Origin: Azolla caroliniana
Lineage: Eukaryota > Polypodiophyta
Length of the DNA: 64,000 nucleotides
Direction of reading: 5' to 3'
Assembly (NCBI GenBank): GCA_043228905.1
Contig: JBHGNT010000004.1
Location: forward strand, 19,530,001 to 19,594,000
The position numbers and the translations under genes were made by a program. This document shows positions 1 to 10,893 of this stretch, piece by piece. Under the pieces are notes generated by a model, which had not been told where the DNA came from, ran no database searches, and worked only from the letters and a program-made list of their open reading frames with translations. Each line of letters begins with the position of its first letter. Within the stretch, counting starts at the first letter, position 1.

Positions 1-390
1 ACACAGAAGCCTCGACTGCGACGACCTCGAAATTAATTATTATGGTTATTTACATTTGTGAACAATAATCCATGTACACAATCGATACGTAATAGGCGTC
101 AAGGCACTCCATTAACATTGTATAATGTCAAGCTCATTGTTTGTCGAGCTTAGGTCTCAATGACCATAATGTGGACTTCTAAGCACTAAAGTACAACCAG
201 AAAATGGTCTTGAATTGAAAACAATCTTGGTTGGGACAAACATATGATAGGAACTTTTGTTGGGGACAAGTGGTCGTAGTTTTTTGCTCAAATTTAATTG
301 TTAGGCTACTCGGTATTTGCAACCAACTTCCTATCTCATATCCATTGGGATTCGAAGCAACATTACAAGTTGATATAGACTCAATTTTGG

Positions 391-462
391 TATGGTTGCT
401 GGGATTCCAGCCTAGGTCTCCACGGCCACAACGTGGAATTCTAACCACTAATCTACAACCAC
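391..462 (-). pseudogene. tRNA-His(GTG)-like copy 1, decayed
   Basis: The anticodon arm (GTG in the loop, CCACG/CGTGG stem) is intact on the minus strand. The T-loop has lost its TCGAA core and the acceptor stem has a substitution, so a functional tRNA is unlikely. Confidence 0.75.
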
Positions 463-1311
463 CGAGTTTGTGTTGCCAAATTGGAACTAACTCTTCACAA
501 CCGCAACATGGAGTTGTAACCACTAAGTATTGACTTTCCATGTTGCATGCATAAATGCATGGCTACAATCTAACTAACAAAGTAGGCAAGTTTCCATAAA
601 GGCGTCCATAACTGTGGAATTCTAATCACAAAGACTTGACTTCCTATGTGGCGTGAATAAATTGATGTACACAATGTATATGACATATGAGGCAACTCTC
701 GATAAAGCCATGGACAAATTCATGTACACATTCTATATGAAATAGGAGCCAACATTGCACTCGTGACTATATTATGCAATGTCGATAATGAAAACCAATG
801 ATATGCCAACTTCATACCCTGCCGAATTCAAAATCTAACAGTTTGCACACGTGAATGTACACTGAATTTTGGGGTCATTACTCGAATGTACGCGCAAGTC
901 TCAACTATGATGACCTCGAATTTTAACCATTGAGTCGATTTTTTTTGCTCAAATTAATTATTATGGTTATTTACATTTGCAAACAATAATCCATGTACAC
1001 ATTCGATATGTAATATGCGTCAAGCCCCTCCGATAACATTGTCTAATGTCAAGCTTATTGTTTGTCGAGCTGAGGTCTCCATGACTGTAACGTAGACCTC
1101 TAACCAGTAAAGTAAAACCACAAAGTTCTTTTAAACCCTAAACAGTCTTGGTTGGGATAAACATTTGATAGGAATTTTTGTTGGGGATGGTTGGTCGTAT
1201 CTTTTTGCTCAAATTAAATTGTTAGGCTCCACGATATTTGTAACCAACTTCCTATCTTAAATCCATTAGGATTTGAAGTATCTTTACAAGTTCATATAGT
1301 CACAGTTTTGG

Positions 1312-1383
1312 TGTGGTTGCTGGGATTCGAGCCGAAGTCTCCACGGCCACAATGTGGAATTCTAACCACTAAACTACAACCAC
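1312..1383 (-). pseudogene. tRNA-His(GTG)-like copy 2, decayed
   Basis: The acceptor stem and D-arm match the array consensus. The anticodon stem carries a substitution that breaks its last pair, and the T-stem has two changes. Probably a pseudogene. Confidence 0.75.
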
Positions 1384-2226
1384 CAAGTTTGTGTTGCCAA
1401 ATTGGAACTAACACTTCACAACTGCAACATGGAATTGTAACCACTAAGTACTAACCTCCCCTATTGCATGCATAAATTCGTAGCTACACTCTATATAAAT
1501 TATTAGGCAAGTCTCCATAAAGGGTTTCATAAATATGGAACTCTAATCACTAAGACTTGACTTCCTATGTGGCGTGAATAAATTCATGTACATAATCTAT
1601 AGAACATATGAGGTAACTCTCCATAAAGCCATAGACAAATTCATGTGCACATTCTTTATGAGATAGGAGCCAAAATTACATTTGTTCCAATATTGTGCAA
1701 TGTGGAAAATGAAAACCAATGCTATGCCAACTTCATACCTTGCTGAATTCAAAATGTAACAGTTTTGACACGTAAATGTACACTAAATTTTGCGGTCGTT
1801 GATGGAATGTACACGCAAGTGTCGACTACAACGACCTCGAAATTTAACCACAGAGTCGATTTTTATGCTCAAATTAATTATTATGGTTATTGGCATTTGC
1901 AAACAATAATGAATCTACATATTCCATACGTAATATGCGTCAAGCCCCTCCAATAACATTGTCTAATGTCAAGCTCATTGTTTGTCGAGCTTAGGTCTCC
2001 ATGACCGTAACGTGGACATCTAACCACTAAAGTAAAACCCCAAAATTCTTTTAAACCCTAAACAATCTTAGTTAAGATAAACATTTGATAGGAACCTTTG
2101 TTGGGGATGGTTGGTTGTATCTTTTTGGTCAAATTAAATTGTTACGCTCGATATTTGCAACCAACTTCCTATCTCAAATCCATTGGGATTTGAAGCATCT
2201 TTACATGTTGATATACTCAGTTTTGG

Positions 2227-2298
2227 TGTGGTTGCTAGTATTTGAGCCCAGGTCCCCACGGCCACAACGTGGAATTCTAACTACTAAACTACAACCAC
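2227..2298 (-). pseudogene. tRNA-His(GTG)-like copy 3, decayed
   Basis: Acceptor and anticodon stems are retained. The T-arm is damaged by several substitutions on the 3' side, which destroys the B-box and the T-stem pairing. Confidence 0.75.
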
Positions 2299-3146
2299 CA
2301 GGTTTCTGTTGTCAAATTGGAACTAACTCCTCACAACCGCAACATGGAGTTATAACCACTAAGTATTGACTTTCCATGTTGCACGCATAAATTCATGGCT
2401 ACATTCTATATAACATATTAGGCAAGTTTCCATAAAGGCGTCCATAAACGTGGAATTATAATCACCTAGACATGACTTCTTATGTCGCGTGAATAAATTG
2501 ATGTACACAATCTATATGACATATGAGGCAAGTCTCGATAAAGTCATGGAGCAATTCATGTACACATTCTATATGAAAAAGGAGCCAACATTGCACTCGT
2601 GACAATATTGTGCAATGTGTAAAATGAAAACCAATAATATGCCAACTTCATACCGTTCCGAATTCAAAATATAACAGTTTTCACACGTAAATGTACGCTA
2701 AATTTCTGGGTCGTTAATGGCATGTACACGCAAGTGTCGACTACGACAACCTCGAAATTTAACCACTAAGTCGTTTTTTTTGCTCAAATTTATTATTATT
2801 GTTATTTACATTTGGAAACAATAATCCATGAACACATTCGATACGTAATATGCGTCAAGGCCCTCCGCTAGCATTGCATAATGTCAAGCTCATTGTTTGT
2901 CGAGCTTAGGTCTCCATGACCATAACGTGGATTTCTAAGCACTAAAGTACAACCAGAAAATTGACTTAAATGGAAAACAATCTTGGTTGGGACGATCATA
3001 TGATAGGAACTTTTGTTGGGGACAGGTGGTCATAGTTTTTTTCTTAAATTAAATTGTTATCCTCCTCGGTATTTGCAACCAACTTCCTATGTCAAATCCA
3101 TGGGGATTCGAAGAATCTTTACAAGTTGATATAGAATCAGTTTTGG

Positions 3147-3219
3147 TGTGGTTTGCTGGGATTCTAGACCAGGTCTCCACGGCCACAACGTGGAATTCTA
3201 ACAACTAAACTACAACCAC
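3147..3219 (-). pseudogene. tRNA-His(GTG)-like copy 4, decayed
   Basis: The anticodon arm is kept. One inserted base lies in the 3' acceptor strand and the T-loop is changed, so folding and the internal promoter are both compromised. Confidence 0.75.
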
Positions 3220-4062
3220 CGAGTTTGTGTTGCCAAATTGGAACTAACTCTTCACAACCGCAACATGGAGTTGTAACCATTAAGTATGGACTTCCCATGT
3301 TGCATGCATAAATTCGTGGCTACATTCTATATAACATATTAGGCAAGTTTCCATAAAGGCATGGAATTCTAATCACTAAGACTTGCCTTTCTATGTGGTT
3401 TGAATATATTGATGTACACAATCTATATGACATATGAGGCAAGTGTTAATAAAGCAATGGAAAAATTCATGTACACATTCGATATGAAATAGGAAGCAAC
3501 ATTGCACTCGTGACAGTAATGTGCAATGTGGAAAATGAAAACCAATGATATGCCAACTTCATACCCATCCGAATTCAAAATCTAACAGTTCTCACACGTG
3601 AGTGTACACTGAATTTCGGGGTCGTTAATGGAATGTACACGCAAGTCTCGACTACGACGACCTCGAATTTTAACCACTGAGTCGATTTTTTTTGCTCAAA
3701 TTAATTATTATGGTTATTTTACATTTGCAAACAATAATCCATGTACACATTCGATATATAATATGCGTCAACGCCCTCTGATAACATTGTATAATATCAA
3801 TCTCATTGCTTGTGGAGCTTAGGTTTCCATGACCATAACCTTGACTTCTAAGCACTAAAGTAGAACCAAAAAATTGTCTTAAATTGAAAATAATCTTGGT
3901 TGGGACGAACATTTGATGACAGAAACTTTTGTTAGGGACAGGTGGTTGTAGTTTTTTGCTTAAATTAAATTGTTATGCTTCTCGATATTTGCAACCAACT
4001 TCCTATCTCAAATCCATTGGGATTCAAAGCATCTTTACAAGTTGATATAGACTCAATTTTGG

Positions 4063-4134
4063 TGTGGTTGCTGGGATTCGAGCCCAGGTCTCCACGGCCA
4101 CAACGTGGAATTCTAACCACTAAACTACAACCAC
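4063..4134 (-). tRNA. tRNA-His(GTG), structurally perfect copy
   Basis: Read on the minus strand, this 72-nt sequence folds into a full cloverleaf. The acceptor stem GTGGTTG pairs with CAACCAC and is followed by discriminator A. The anticodon stem CCACG/CGTGG encloses loop TTGTGGC (anticodon GTG). The T-stem CTGGG/CCCAG encloses CTCGAAT. It agrees with the plant cytosolic tRNA-His pattern as I know it. It is identical over all 72 nt to the copies at 9739, 10525 and 13060. No run of four or more T follows closely on the minus strand, so normal polymerase III termination is not evident and transcription is unproven. Confidence 0.8.
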
Positions 4135-4252
4135 CGAGATTGTATTACCAAATTGGAACTAACTCTTCACAACCGCAACATGGAGTTGTAACCACGAAGT
4201 ATTGACTTTCCATGTTGCATGCAGAATTTCATAGCTACACTCTATAGAACAT

Positions 4253-5893
4253 CTTCACGTCTTCACGTCTAACTGCTCTGCCTCAAGGTCCATGCTTGCC
4301 GTTATGCTCAATACCATTCGGATGGAAGTCATCTTTACTACCGAGGCAAATACCTTGTCGAAGTCCATGCCCTTCTTTTACTGGAACCTTTTCACCACGA
4401 TCATGGCTTTGTATCTTGGGGGGTTGCTGGCATCTCTCGGGTTTAGCTTGTACACACACTTGTTTCGGAGTGCCCTCTTTTCTTTTGCGAACTCCACCAA
4501 TTTATACGTGTGGTTCTCATGCATGGAATCCATCTCGTCTTGCATGGCACTCAACCACTTGCAGTTGTGGGTGTCTCTCTTAGCTTCTTTGAAGCTTTCC
4601 GGCTCCCCCTGATCGGTTAGCAGTACATCCTCTCGATCTGGACACCATTCTCTCTCTGAGAGGCTATCTGTGTCTTTTGTTTCTAGCAACCGGTTCCTCT
4701 ATTTGTTCTTCATCCGAATTTGATTCAGGTTCTTGGTCGGTTCCGGTTCATGTTTCCTCTTCTTCTTCTGCCGGTTCGGTGTCCTCTCCGTAACCGGCCG
4801 GTTCTTCGAGTGTTAACCGGCTCTTTGCCGGTTGGGTTTGCATCTCATCGAACCGATCGTTACCGGTCAACTCAGAGTTCATTATCATCTTCTCCAACAC
4901 CCAGTCGGGAAGGGTCTTGTTTTCCATGAAGATAATATCTCGACTCCGGAACACCTTCTTGTCGACGGGGTCCCACACTCGGTAACCGAACTGATCATCG
5001 CCGTATTCGAGGAATATGCAAGGCCTAGACTTTGGATCCAAATTTGCTCTCTGGTCCTTTGCCACATGCACGTAAGCGAGACACTCGAACACCTTCAGAT
5101 ACCGTTAAGGCACTTCCTTACCAGTCAATAGTCTCTGCGGCGTGTCTCCGTCCAAGGGTACTGAGGGTGATCTTTTTATCACGTACGTGGTTGTCGCAAC
5201 CGCCTCAACCCAAAACGTCTTGGGTAACTTGGCATGTGTTAGCATACTCCGGACCGTCTCCATTATGGTCTGGTTTATCCTCTCGGCCAACTGGTTTTGT
5301 CCCGACGTCTTCGGCACGGTACATTCGAGCTGGATTCCCTTTGAGCAGTAGTACTCCTCGAACTGCCCCCGATATTCTCCTCTGTTATTTGCTCGAACCG
5401 CCTTTAGCTTCCAGCCGGTTTCTCTTTCCACTCTTGCGTGGAGCTCCTTGAAGACGGATAACAGCTGATCCTTCGTCTAAAACGGTGTGACCCACAGCTT
5501 CCGGCTATGGTCGTCTATGAACGTCACGAATTACTGCGATCCGGCATGTGACTTCGTGTCCACTTGACACACATTGGTATGCACCAGCTCCAGTGTTGCA
5601 TTTCGTCTCATCGGTGGCCTTGAGCGGAAGGAGGTTCGGTTTTGCTTACCGGCTAGGCAGTCGGTGCATTTCTGAAGCTGCACGTCTTTCACCATAATGA
5701 GGTTGTCATCGGCAAGCCTCTTCATCCCCTTCTCTCTCATGTGACACAGCTCACCGACAGTGTCAGATACGACGTTCACTTCTTCCCGGCATAACCGGGC
5801 ATTCATTAGGTATAGAGTGTTGACTTTCCGGGCTCGAGCCACTATTAGGCTCCCTTTACTGAACTTCATGACTCCGTTCCGGATGCTACCCAT
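4253..5893 (-). pseudogene. copia-1 integrase and partial reverse transcriptase
   Basis: Minus-strand Pol fragment. In order: a GAG-pre-integrase segment near the top (CTDCLAGKQNRTS), the integrase core, the integrase C-terminal region (YVHVAKDQ, then GYRVWDPVDKKVFRSRD at about 4990-4940), an acidic linker (4750-4860), and the RT N-terminus (NHTYKLVEFAKEKR, then the YKAMIVVKRFQ block). Typical copia integrase catalytic positions are altered: the HTDVCG-like motif reads HTNVCQ and the DNGGE-like motif reads NNRGE. At least three in-frame stops occur (about 5530, 5460 and 5105). The frame ends inside RT at LDVKT, so no polymerase active site remains. Confidence 0.88.
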
Positions 5894-6262
5894 TGTCGTG
5901 AAAATCCGTCACTATGTGCGGATCGTGAGACGGAACCACCGGGGTTCTGGACTCGAAGGATTTAGATCAACATGTACAACACAAGCAAGTTTTAAGCATA
6001 AGACAAGTGGGAGAGACAAGTCATTAGTTTATTGCAAAAGAAAATCAATTCTTTATAATTTCAGAATCGTGTTACAATGGGTTGGGTATGGAAATGAGAG
6101 ATTAGTTTTTCAAAGAAAGGAGCCAACAACCATGCAAGGAGTGGTCCGATATGAATACGAGAGATAATTTTTGACAAGAAAGATCAAGTAAACAAAGCTA
6201 GGAGTTTGATATCAATATGTGAGATAATTTGTTTCTCTAATCTGAGAGGGAAGAAGAAAGAA

Positions 6263-6281
6263 GGGGGGGGGGGGGGGGGGG
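6263..6281. repeat. Poly-G tract
   Basis: Uninterrupted run of 19 G in the solo LTR, preceded by a GA-rich stretch. The length may be unreliable because such runs are prone to sequencing error. Confidence 0.9.
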
Positions 6282-6355
6282 CAGGAACTAGGACGGAAAA
6301 AATGGGACATATATCGAGCTCCTCGTTGATCCTCCTCCCCAATGTTACTTTGCAT

Positions 6356-6481
6356 CCCCACTTTTAGTTGGATGGCCTCTATTTTTAGTTGCATGGCCTC
6401 TGCTTTTAGTTGCGTGCTTCCATTTTTAGATGCATGCCTTTTACTTTTAGTTGCATGGCCCTGGCTTTTGGTTGCATGCAA
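6356..6481. repeat. Short tandem repeat, unit about 18-20 bp
   Basis: Six or so degenerate copies of a unit close to CTTTTAGTTGCATGGCCT, differing at a few positions each, inside the solo LTR. The open frames through it are repeat translations, not proteins. Confidence 0.8.
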
Positions 6482-6539
6482 TTGTCCGTATCATTCGGCC
6501 AAATGACACAATCATCTATAAAGTTTAGCCCGTGCGCAA

Positions 6540-7100
6540 TCCGTGCGTGCGTCGCAACCAAACCGTAGACACGTTCGCGCGCAAAAGTCTCGACCGCGTA
6601 GTAGTGTACGGATCCATGCATTCGCACGTCCCGACCGCGCCATAGTTTACGCATCCACACGCGCGCACGTCCAACCCACACCATGTACGCATCCGCACAC
6701 AAAGCGCGCGTCCAACCCACACCGTGTACGCATCCGCGCATAAAAGTCTCGACCGCGCCGTAGTGTACGCATCCACGTGTCCGCACACACGCGTCCGTCC
6801 ACGCATGCGCGCGACGCGCACACACACATCCGCGCGCTCGTCTGCATATATGCGTACGCCCGAAACTTGCACACGCACGTACATCCGAAGACGTCCATGC
6901 GCGCATACGTCCAAAAACGTCCACGCGGCCATGCACACGCGTCCACGCATGCGCGCGACGCGCACACACACATCCGCGCGCTCGTCTGCATATATGCGTA
7001 CGCCCGAAACTTGCACGCGCACGTACATCCGAAGACGTCCATGCGCGTATACGTCCAAAAACGTCCACGCGGCCATGCACACGCACATATGCCCGAAGCG
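6540..7100. repeat. CpG/CA-rich block with 144-bp tandem duplication
   Basis: Very CpG-rich sequence made of CGCATCC, GTCCACGC and CACACG motifs. Positions 6801-6944 are repeated at 6945-7088 with very few differences. Because 144 is a multiple of three, several frames stay open on both strands, giving spurious Arg/Cys/His-rich frames of 130-250 codons. The left part (6600-6790) holds about four copies of a shorter unit built around CCAACCCACACCGTGTACGC. Confidence 0.85.
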
Positions 7101-7431
7101 TGCAACACAACACATAGTGTAACCCAAGTCCCCTTGAACATTCTATGCTCCACACATTGATAGAATGAATATGTTTTGGTTTCCCTTATATATTCTGGGT
7201 TCTAATTTTGTCCTATCTATGTGGGATATCTCATAGTTTTGTCTTGTCTTTTCTTTTCTTCAAACTTCACACTCACATAACTTGATACTTGTTTATCCGT
7301 TTTATGCGTAGTAAAATACGCTATGAAACTCTTGAACACATCTATCATTTTATATCCATATATTAAGCTAATCGTAAATAATTATTTACTAGTTTTCATA
7401 TCGTGTGTGAAAAACCACACGACACCGTGTA

Positions 7432-8528
7432 GCCTTCATGGTCTAGCTGACCGGCTTATATTAGGTTCAGTCGAACCTCTAGAACGTGTCAGACATCCTT
7501 CAGCATTAGCTTGCATCCGGTTGGTGTTGTCAACCACATGTCTCCTATGCCGAAAATTCGGCATGTACCTTCATTCCCCATCCGGACACAATTGTGCTCA
7601 CCAACTATGTAGGATGAGAAGCATTTCCGGTCCAAGCTCAGGTGGAACGACACTCCGGAATCGACAACCCACGTCGTCTTGTTGCCGACAGGGTACAACT
7701 CATTGTCTTCAGTGATGAGCATCAACTCTTCTTCACTTGCTGCGATTGCCGTCGTTCCCTTCCGGTCCGGCCCCCTCCGGTCTTTACCGTTCCGGTCCGG
7801 TGACCACTTCGAATCAGTATTGTTGATTTCCTTGTCTTTCGGGAAATGCCGACAGTTCTTTTGGAAGTGCCCCGGCTTGCCGCAATAGAAGCAAGTGGGC
7901 CTCCCCCTTGACTTTGACCGTGTCCCCGACTTTTCCCGGTTCTGGGGACTCCGATTCCCTTGTCTTCCGCGTTCCGATTCGGTAAGGAGGGCTTTGGCGT
8001 TGGAAGTCACCTCCTTGTCTTTTCGACACGCCTCCTCATCTACCAAGCTCGACTTGATTCTTTCTAGGGATAGTTGTTTTCCTTCCGCCCTAGCGTTGCC
8101 CAAAGTGACAACTAACATCTCCTAGCTATCCGGGAGGGAACCAAGCAGGAGTAATGCTAGTACCTCATCGGCGAGAGGTACTTCCAATGATGTTGCCTTG
8201 TGTATCAGCCCCTAGAAGGCATTCATTCTGAAACCCGATTAACCACATTTTTGTTCTGAAACATAACGTCGATCTTCTCCCAGAGCTCATGAGCCTTGCT
8301 CTCTTCATTGAAGTTGTTGTACAAGCTCATGTCGATGAAGCATCGTTTGTACGTCGTTGTCATGTGCATCACCTCCCATATCATGGCATCGATCTTGTCC
8401 GGTCTCTTGTCCCCGAACTGAACCGGCAACCAATGATCTTTAACCACGAGCATGTCCCTCATCTTCGACTTCCACACTGAGAAGTTGAAGCCGGCGAGCT
8501 TGAGCATGCCGCCAAATGAATCTTCCAT
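7432..8528 (-). pseudogene. copia-1 gag and protease
   Basis: Starts at an ATG (8528) 16 bases after the primer site. The N-terminus MEDSFGGMLKLAGFNFSVWK and the WEKIDVMFQNKNVVNRVS segment are typical of the plant copia gag family. A zinc knuckle CFYCGKPGHFQKNC (CX2CX4HX4C) lies at about 7893-7850. The protease site WVVDSGVSFHL at about 7670 keeps the DSG triad. The reading frame is broken between about 8223 and 8118 and ends near 7489, so this is a pseudogene. The frame would continue into integrase were it not for the solo LTR. Confidence 0.9.
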
Positions 8529-8543
8529 TTTCTATGTCGTTTT

Positions 8544-8555
8544 GCTCTGATACCA
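8544..8555 (-). other. copia-1 primer binding site
   Basis: The minus strand reads TGGTATCAGAGC, the complement of the 3' end of plant initiator tRNA-Met, three bases inside the 5' LTR. It marks where reverse transcription was primed. Confidence 0.9.
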
Positions 8556-8558
8556 GAT

Positions 8559-9416
8559 TGTAGAGAATATGCGGAATAATGCTCGGCCATAACCGAGTCT
8601 TCAACTACAATTTCGTTGAGAATTAGAATCACAGAAATGGGAATGTAGAGATAGATACACGTATACACAAACAATATGAGAGAGGGTACACAATATGTTT
8701 ACGTGGAAAACCCTAAATGGGAAAAACTAGGTGAGTTCACAAAGTCCAACTATCACTATGCAACGAGAATACAACAAAGGAACACAGAGGCAACGACCTC
8801 TTGCCCTCAATCTTTGCCTAACGGTAGTTACAACAGAGACACACTCTGCATCGCTCTCTCTCTCTCTCTGTTACTCTTTGTACAGTAGTTACAACAATAA
8901 TTCTAAAAAACATCATCATACTCTACTTGTCCTAGGTCATATTTATACTAATATGACTTTCGGGCTATTTACAAATGTAGCCACAATGGGCTAACATAGA
9001 CATATTTACATATATGTCCCTTCATCCGGTGAGAGGTTCTCACCAGGCTTGCATCATCCGGTTCTCACAGGGTCTTCATTGTCGGGTACTCCTCATCCGG
9101 TTCTCACCGGGTATTCCTTACCGGGTACTCATCATCCGGTTCTCACAGGGTCTTCTGTTGCCGAGTACTCATATCCCATCCGGAGGAACCAAAATCCTAA
9201 AACTTAAAGTGATTGCCCTAAGTCATATTTATAGTAATATGAACTTAGGGCTATTTACAACTATAGCGTCAATGGCCTTACTCCAGACATATTTACAAAT
9301 CTGTCTTCTCTTTCGGTTCTCACCGGGTCTCCTCTGATTTCCAAATCTCTTCCAGTTCTCACCGGGTACTCTTTATTCATTACTGGATCCCATCCTGAGA
9401 GACCGATTTCCCAACA
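8559..9416 (-). mobile_element. copia-1 5' LTR
   Basis: About 858 bp, TG...CA bounded on the minus strand (TGTTGGGAAATCGG at 9416, ending CTCTACA at 8559). It contains repeated GTGAGAACCGGATGA-like strings and a CT microsatellite near 8857-8872. The same family of LTR is seen at 21832, 33656 and 62162. The tRNA-His array resumes directly at 9417. Confidence 0.85.
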
Positions 9417-9738
9417 TCAATGTACACATTCGATACGTAATATGCGTCAAGGCCCTCTGATTAGAATGTATAATGTCACACTCATTGTTTCTCAAGCTTA
9501 GGTCTACATGACCAGAACGTGGACTTCTAACCACTAAAGTACAACCACAAAATGGTCTTAAATTGAAAACAATCTTGGTTGCGACGAACATTTAATAGGA
9601 ACCTTTGTTGGGGATGGTTGGTCATAGTTCTTTGCTTAAATTAAAGTGTTATGCTCCTCGGTGTTTGCAACCAACTTCCTATCTCAAATCCATCGGGATT
9701 CGAAGCACCTTTACAGGTTGATATAAACTTAGTTTTGG

Positions 9739-9810
9739 TGTGGTTGCTGGGATTCGAGCCCAGGTCTCCACGGCCACAACGTGGAATTCTAACCACTAAA
9801 CTACAACCAC
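9739..9810 (-). tRNA. tRNA-His(GTG), structurally perfect copy
   Basis: All 72 nt identical to the copy at 4063-4134, with complete acceptor, anticodon and T stems and discriminator A. The flanks differ at several positions from those of the other copies. No nearby T-run terminator is seen. Confidence 0.8.
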
Positions 9811-10524
9811 CGAGTGAGTTTGTGTTGCTAAATTGGAACTATCTCTTCACAACCGCAACATGGAGCTGTAACCACTAAGTACTGACTTTCCATGTTGCAT
9901 GCATAAATTCATAGCTACGCTCTATATAACATATTAGGCAAGTCTCTTAAAGGCATCCAGAAATATGGAGTTCTAATCACTAAGAGTTCAAATCCTATGT
10001 GGCGTGAATAAATTAATGTGTAGAATCTATATGACATATGAGGCAAGTTTTGATAAAGCCATGGACAAATTCATGTGCACATTCTATATGAAATAGGAGC
10101 CAAGATTGCACTCCTGACAATATTGTGCAATGTGGAAAATGAAAACCAATCTCGAATTTTAACCACGAAGTCAAATTTTTTGCTCAAATGAATTATTATG
10201 GTTTTTATTTGCAAACATAAATCAATGTACACATTTGATACGTAATATGTGTCAAGGCCCTCCGATAACAATGTATAATGTCAAGCTCATTGTTTTTCAA
10301 GCTTAGGTCCACATGACCAGAACGTGGACTTCTAACCACTAAAGTACAAGCACAAAATTCTCTTAAATTGAAAACAATCTTGGTTGGCAAGAACATTTGA
10401 AAGGAATCTTTGTTGGGGATGGTTGGTCATAGTTTTTTGCTCCTCAGTATTTGCAACCAACTTCCTATCTCTAATCTATTAGGATTCGAAGCATCTTTAC
10501 AGGTTGATATAAACTTAGTTTTTG

Positions 10525-10596
10525 TGTGGTTGCTGGGATTCGAGCCCAGGTCTCCACGGCCACAACGTGGAATTCTAACCACTAAACTACAACCAC
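10525..10596 (-). tRNA. tRNA-His(GTG), structurally perfect copy
   Basis: Identical in sequence and fold to the copies at 4063 and 9739. The upstream unit sequence is shortened, yet the tRNA part is unchanged. Transcription is not shown by the sequence. Confidence 0.8.
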
Positions 10597-10795
10597 CAAG
10601 TTTGTGTTGTCAAATTGGAACTAACTCTTCTCACCCGCAACATGGAGTTGTTACCACTATGTACCGACTTTCCATACTTCATGCATAAATTCATAGATAT
10701 ACTCTATATAACATATTCGGTGTTGACTATACGGTCATGACAAGGAGTGCGAAATGGTTGATCATCGGTGGGGAGAGGCCTAGATGCGAGAGAGG

Positions 10796-10893
10796 TTTTG
10801 GGTTTAGGGGTTTTGGGTTTAGGAATTAGGGTTTAGGGATTTGAGGATTAAAGAGTAGGATTTAGGGGTTTAGGGTTTTAGGGATTAGGGTTG
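10796..10893 (+). repeat. Degenerate TTTAGGG interstitial telomere-like repeats
   Basis: Roughly six TTTAGGG or TTTAGGGG units interspersed with TTTTGGG, GATTAGGG and similar variants in about 98 bp. TTTAGGG is the usual plant telomere repeat. The degeneracy indicates an old interstitial tract rather than a chromosome end. Confidence 0.75.

Larger units (their letters stand above)
1..4252. repeat. tRNA-His tandem array, block 1
   Basis: Head-to-tail array of units about 918 bp long. The clearest landmark, a tRNA-His-like copy on the minus strand, recurs at 391, 1312, 2227, 3147 and 4063, giving spacings of 921, 915, 920 and 916 bp. Between the tRNA copies the units share long blocks, for example the TGTACACATTCGATACGTAA and GGTATTTGCAACCAACTTCC motifs, with base differences and small indels. 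Each unit also holds several more decayed modules that end in a TAACCACTAA-like core. The block starts before the window and stops abruptly at about 4252 against copia-1. The small open frames here are not conserved from unit to unit and are not genes. Confidence 0.9.
5894..7424 (-). mobile_element. Gypsy solo LTR inside copia-1
   Basis: A 1,531-bp insert beginning TGTCGTG and ending ACGACA sits between codons that are contiguous in copia-2. The flanking bases CCAT (5890-5893) and CCGT (7425-7428) form an imperfect 4-bp duplication. Its left end is homologous to the reverse complement of the gypsy-B LTR 3' end and to the solo LTR at 46543: TGTCGTG, then GGATCGTGAG, then GGAACCACCGGGGTT. There is no coding sequence inside, so this is a solo LTR in minus orientation. 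It is longer than the gypsy-B LTR (about 810 bp) because of internal CpG-rich and short tandem repeats. Confidence 0.8.
4253..9416 (-). mobile_element. copia-1, truncated Ty1/copia element (minus)
   Basis: LTR retrotransposon inserted in the tRNA-His array, reading from high to low coordinates: 5' LTR, primer site, gag, protease, integrase and the start of reverse transcriptase. It ends at about 4253, inside the RT at the LDVKT motif, with the short string CTTCACGT duplicated at the break. The rest of RT, RNase H and the 3' LTR are missing. A gypsy solo LTR (5894-7424) splits the region between the protease and the integrase zinc-finger segment. It is the same family as copia-2, with closely similar gag, pol and LTR ends. 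Stop codons and frameshifts occur throughout. Confidence 0.9.
9417..10720. repeat. tRNA-His tandem array, block 2
   Basis: Continuation of the 918-bp-unit array on the other side of copia-1, in the same orientation. The tRNA copies at 9739 and 10525 are 786 bp apart, so one unit carries an internal deletion of about 130 bp. The block is interrupted by the insertion that begins at about 10721. Confidence 0.9.

Noticed and set aside
4063-4134. Plastid-derived tRNA-His
   Set aside because: The sequence follows the nuclear plant tRNA-His pattern (GTGGTTGTAGTTTAGTGG) and not the plastid trnH pattern I know, which begins GGCGGATGTAGCC.
6406-7160. Long Arg/Cys/His-rich open frames on both strands (up to 249 codons)
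   Set aside because: They translate a CpG/CA-rich tandem repeat whose 144-bp unit keeps all frames open. Several frames are open at once and none resembles a protein family.
5894-7424. Terminal inverted repeat TGTCGTG/ACGACA suggesting a DNA transposon
   Set aside because: The ends match the LTR ends of gypsy-B and the solo LTR at 46543, and TG...CA is the LTR signature, so a solo LTR explains it better.
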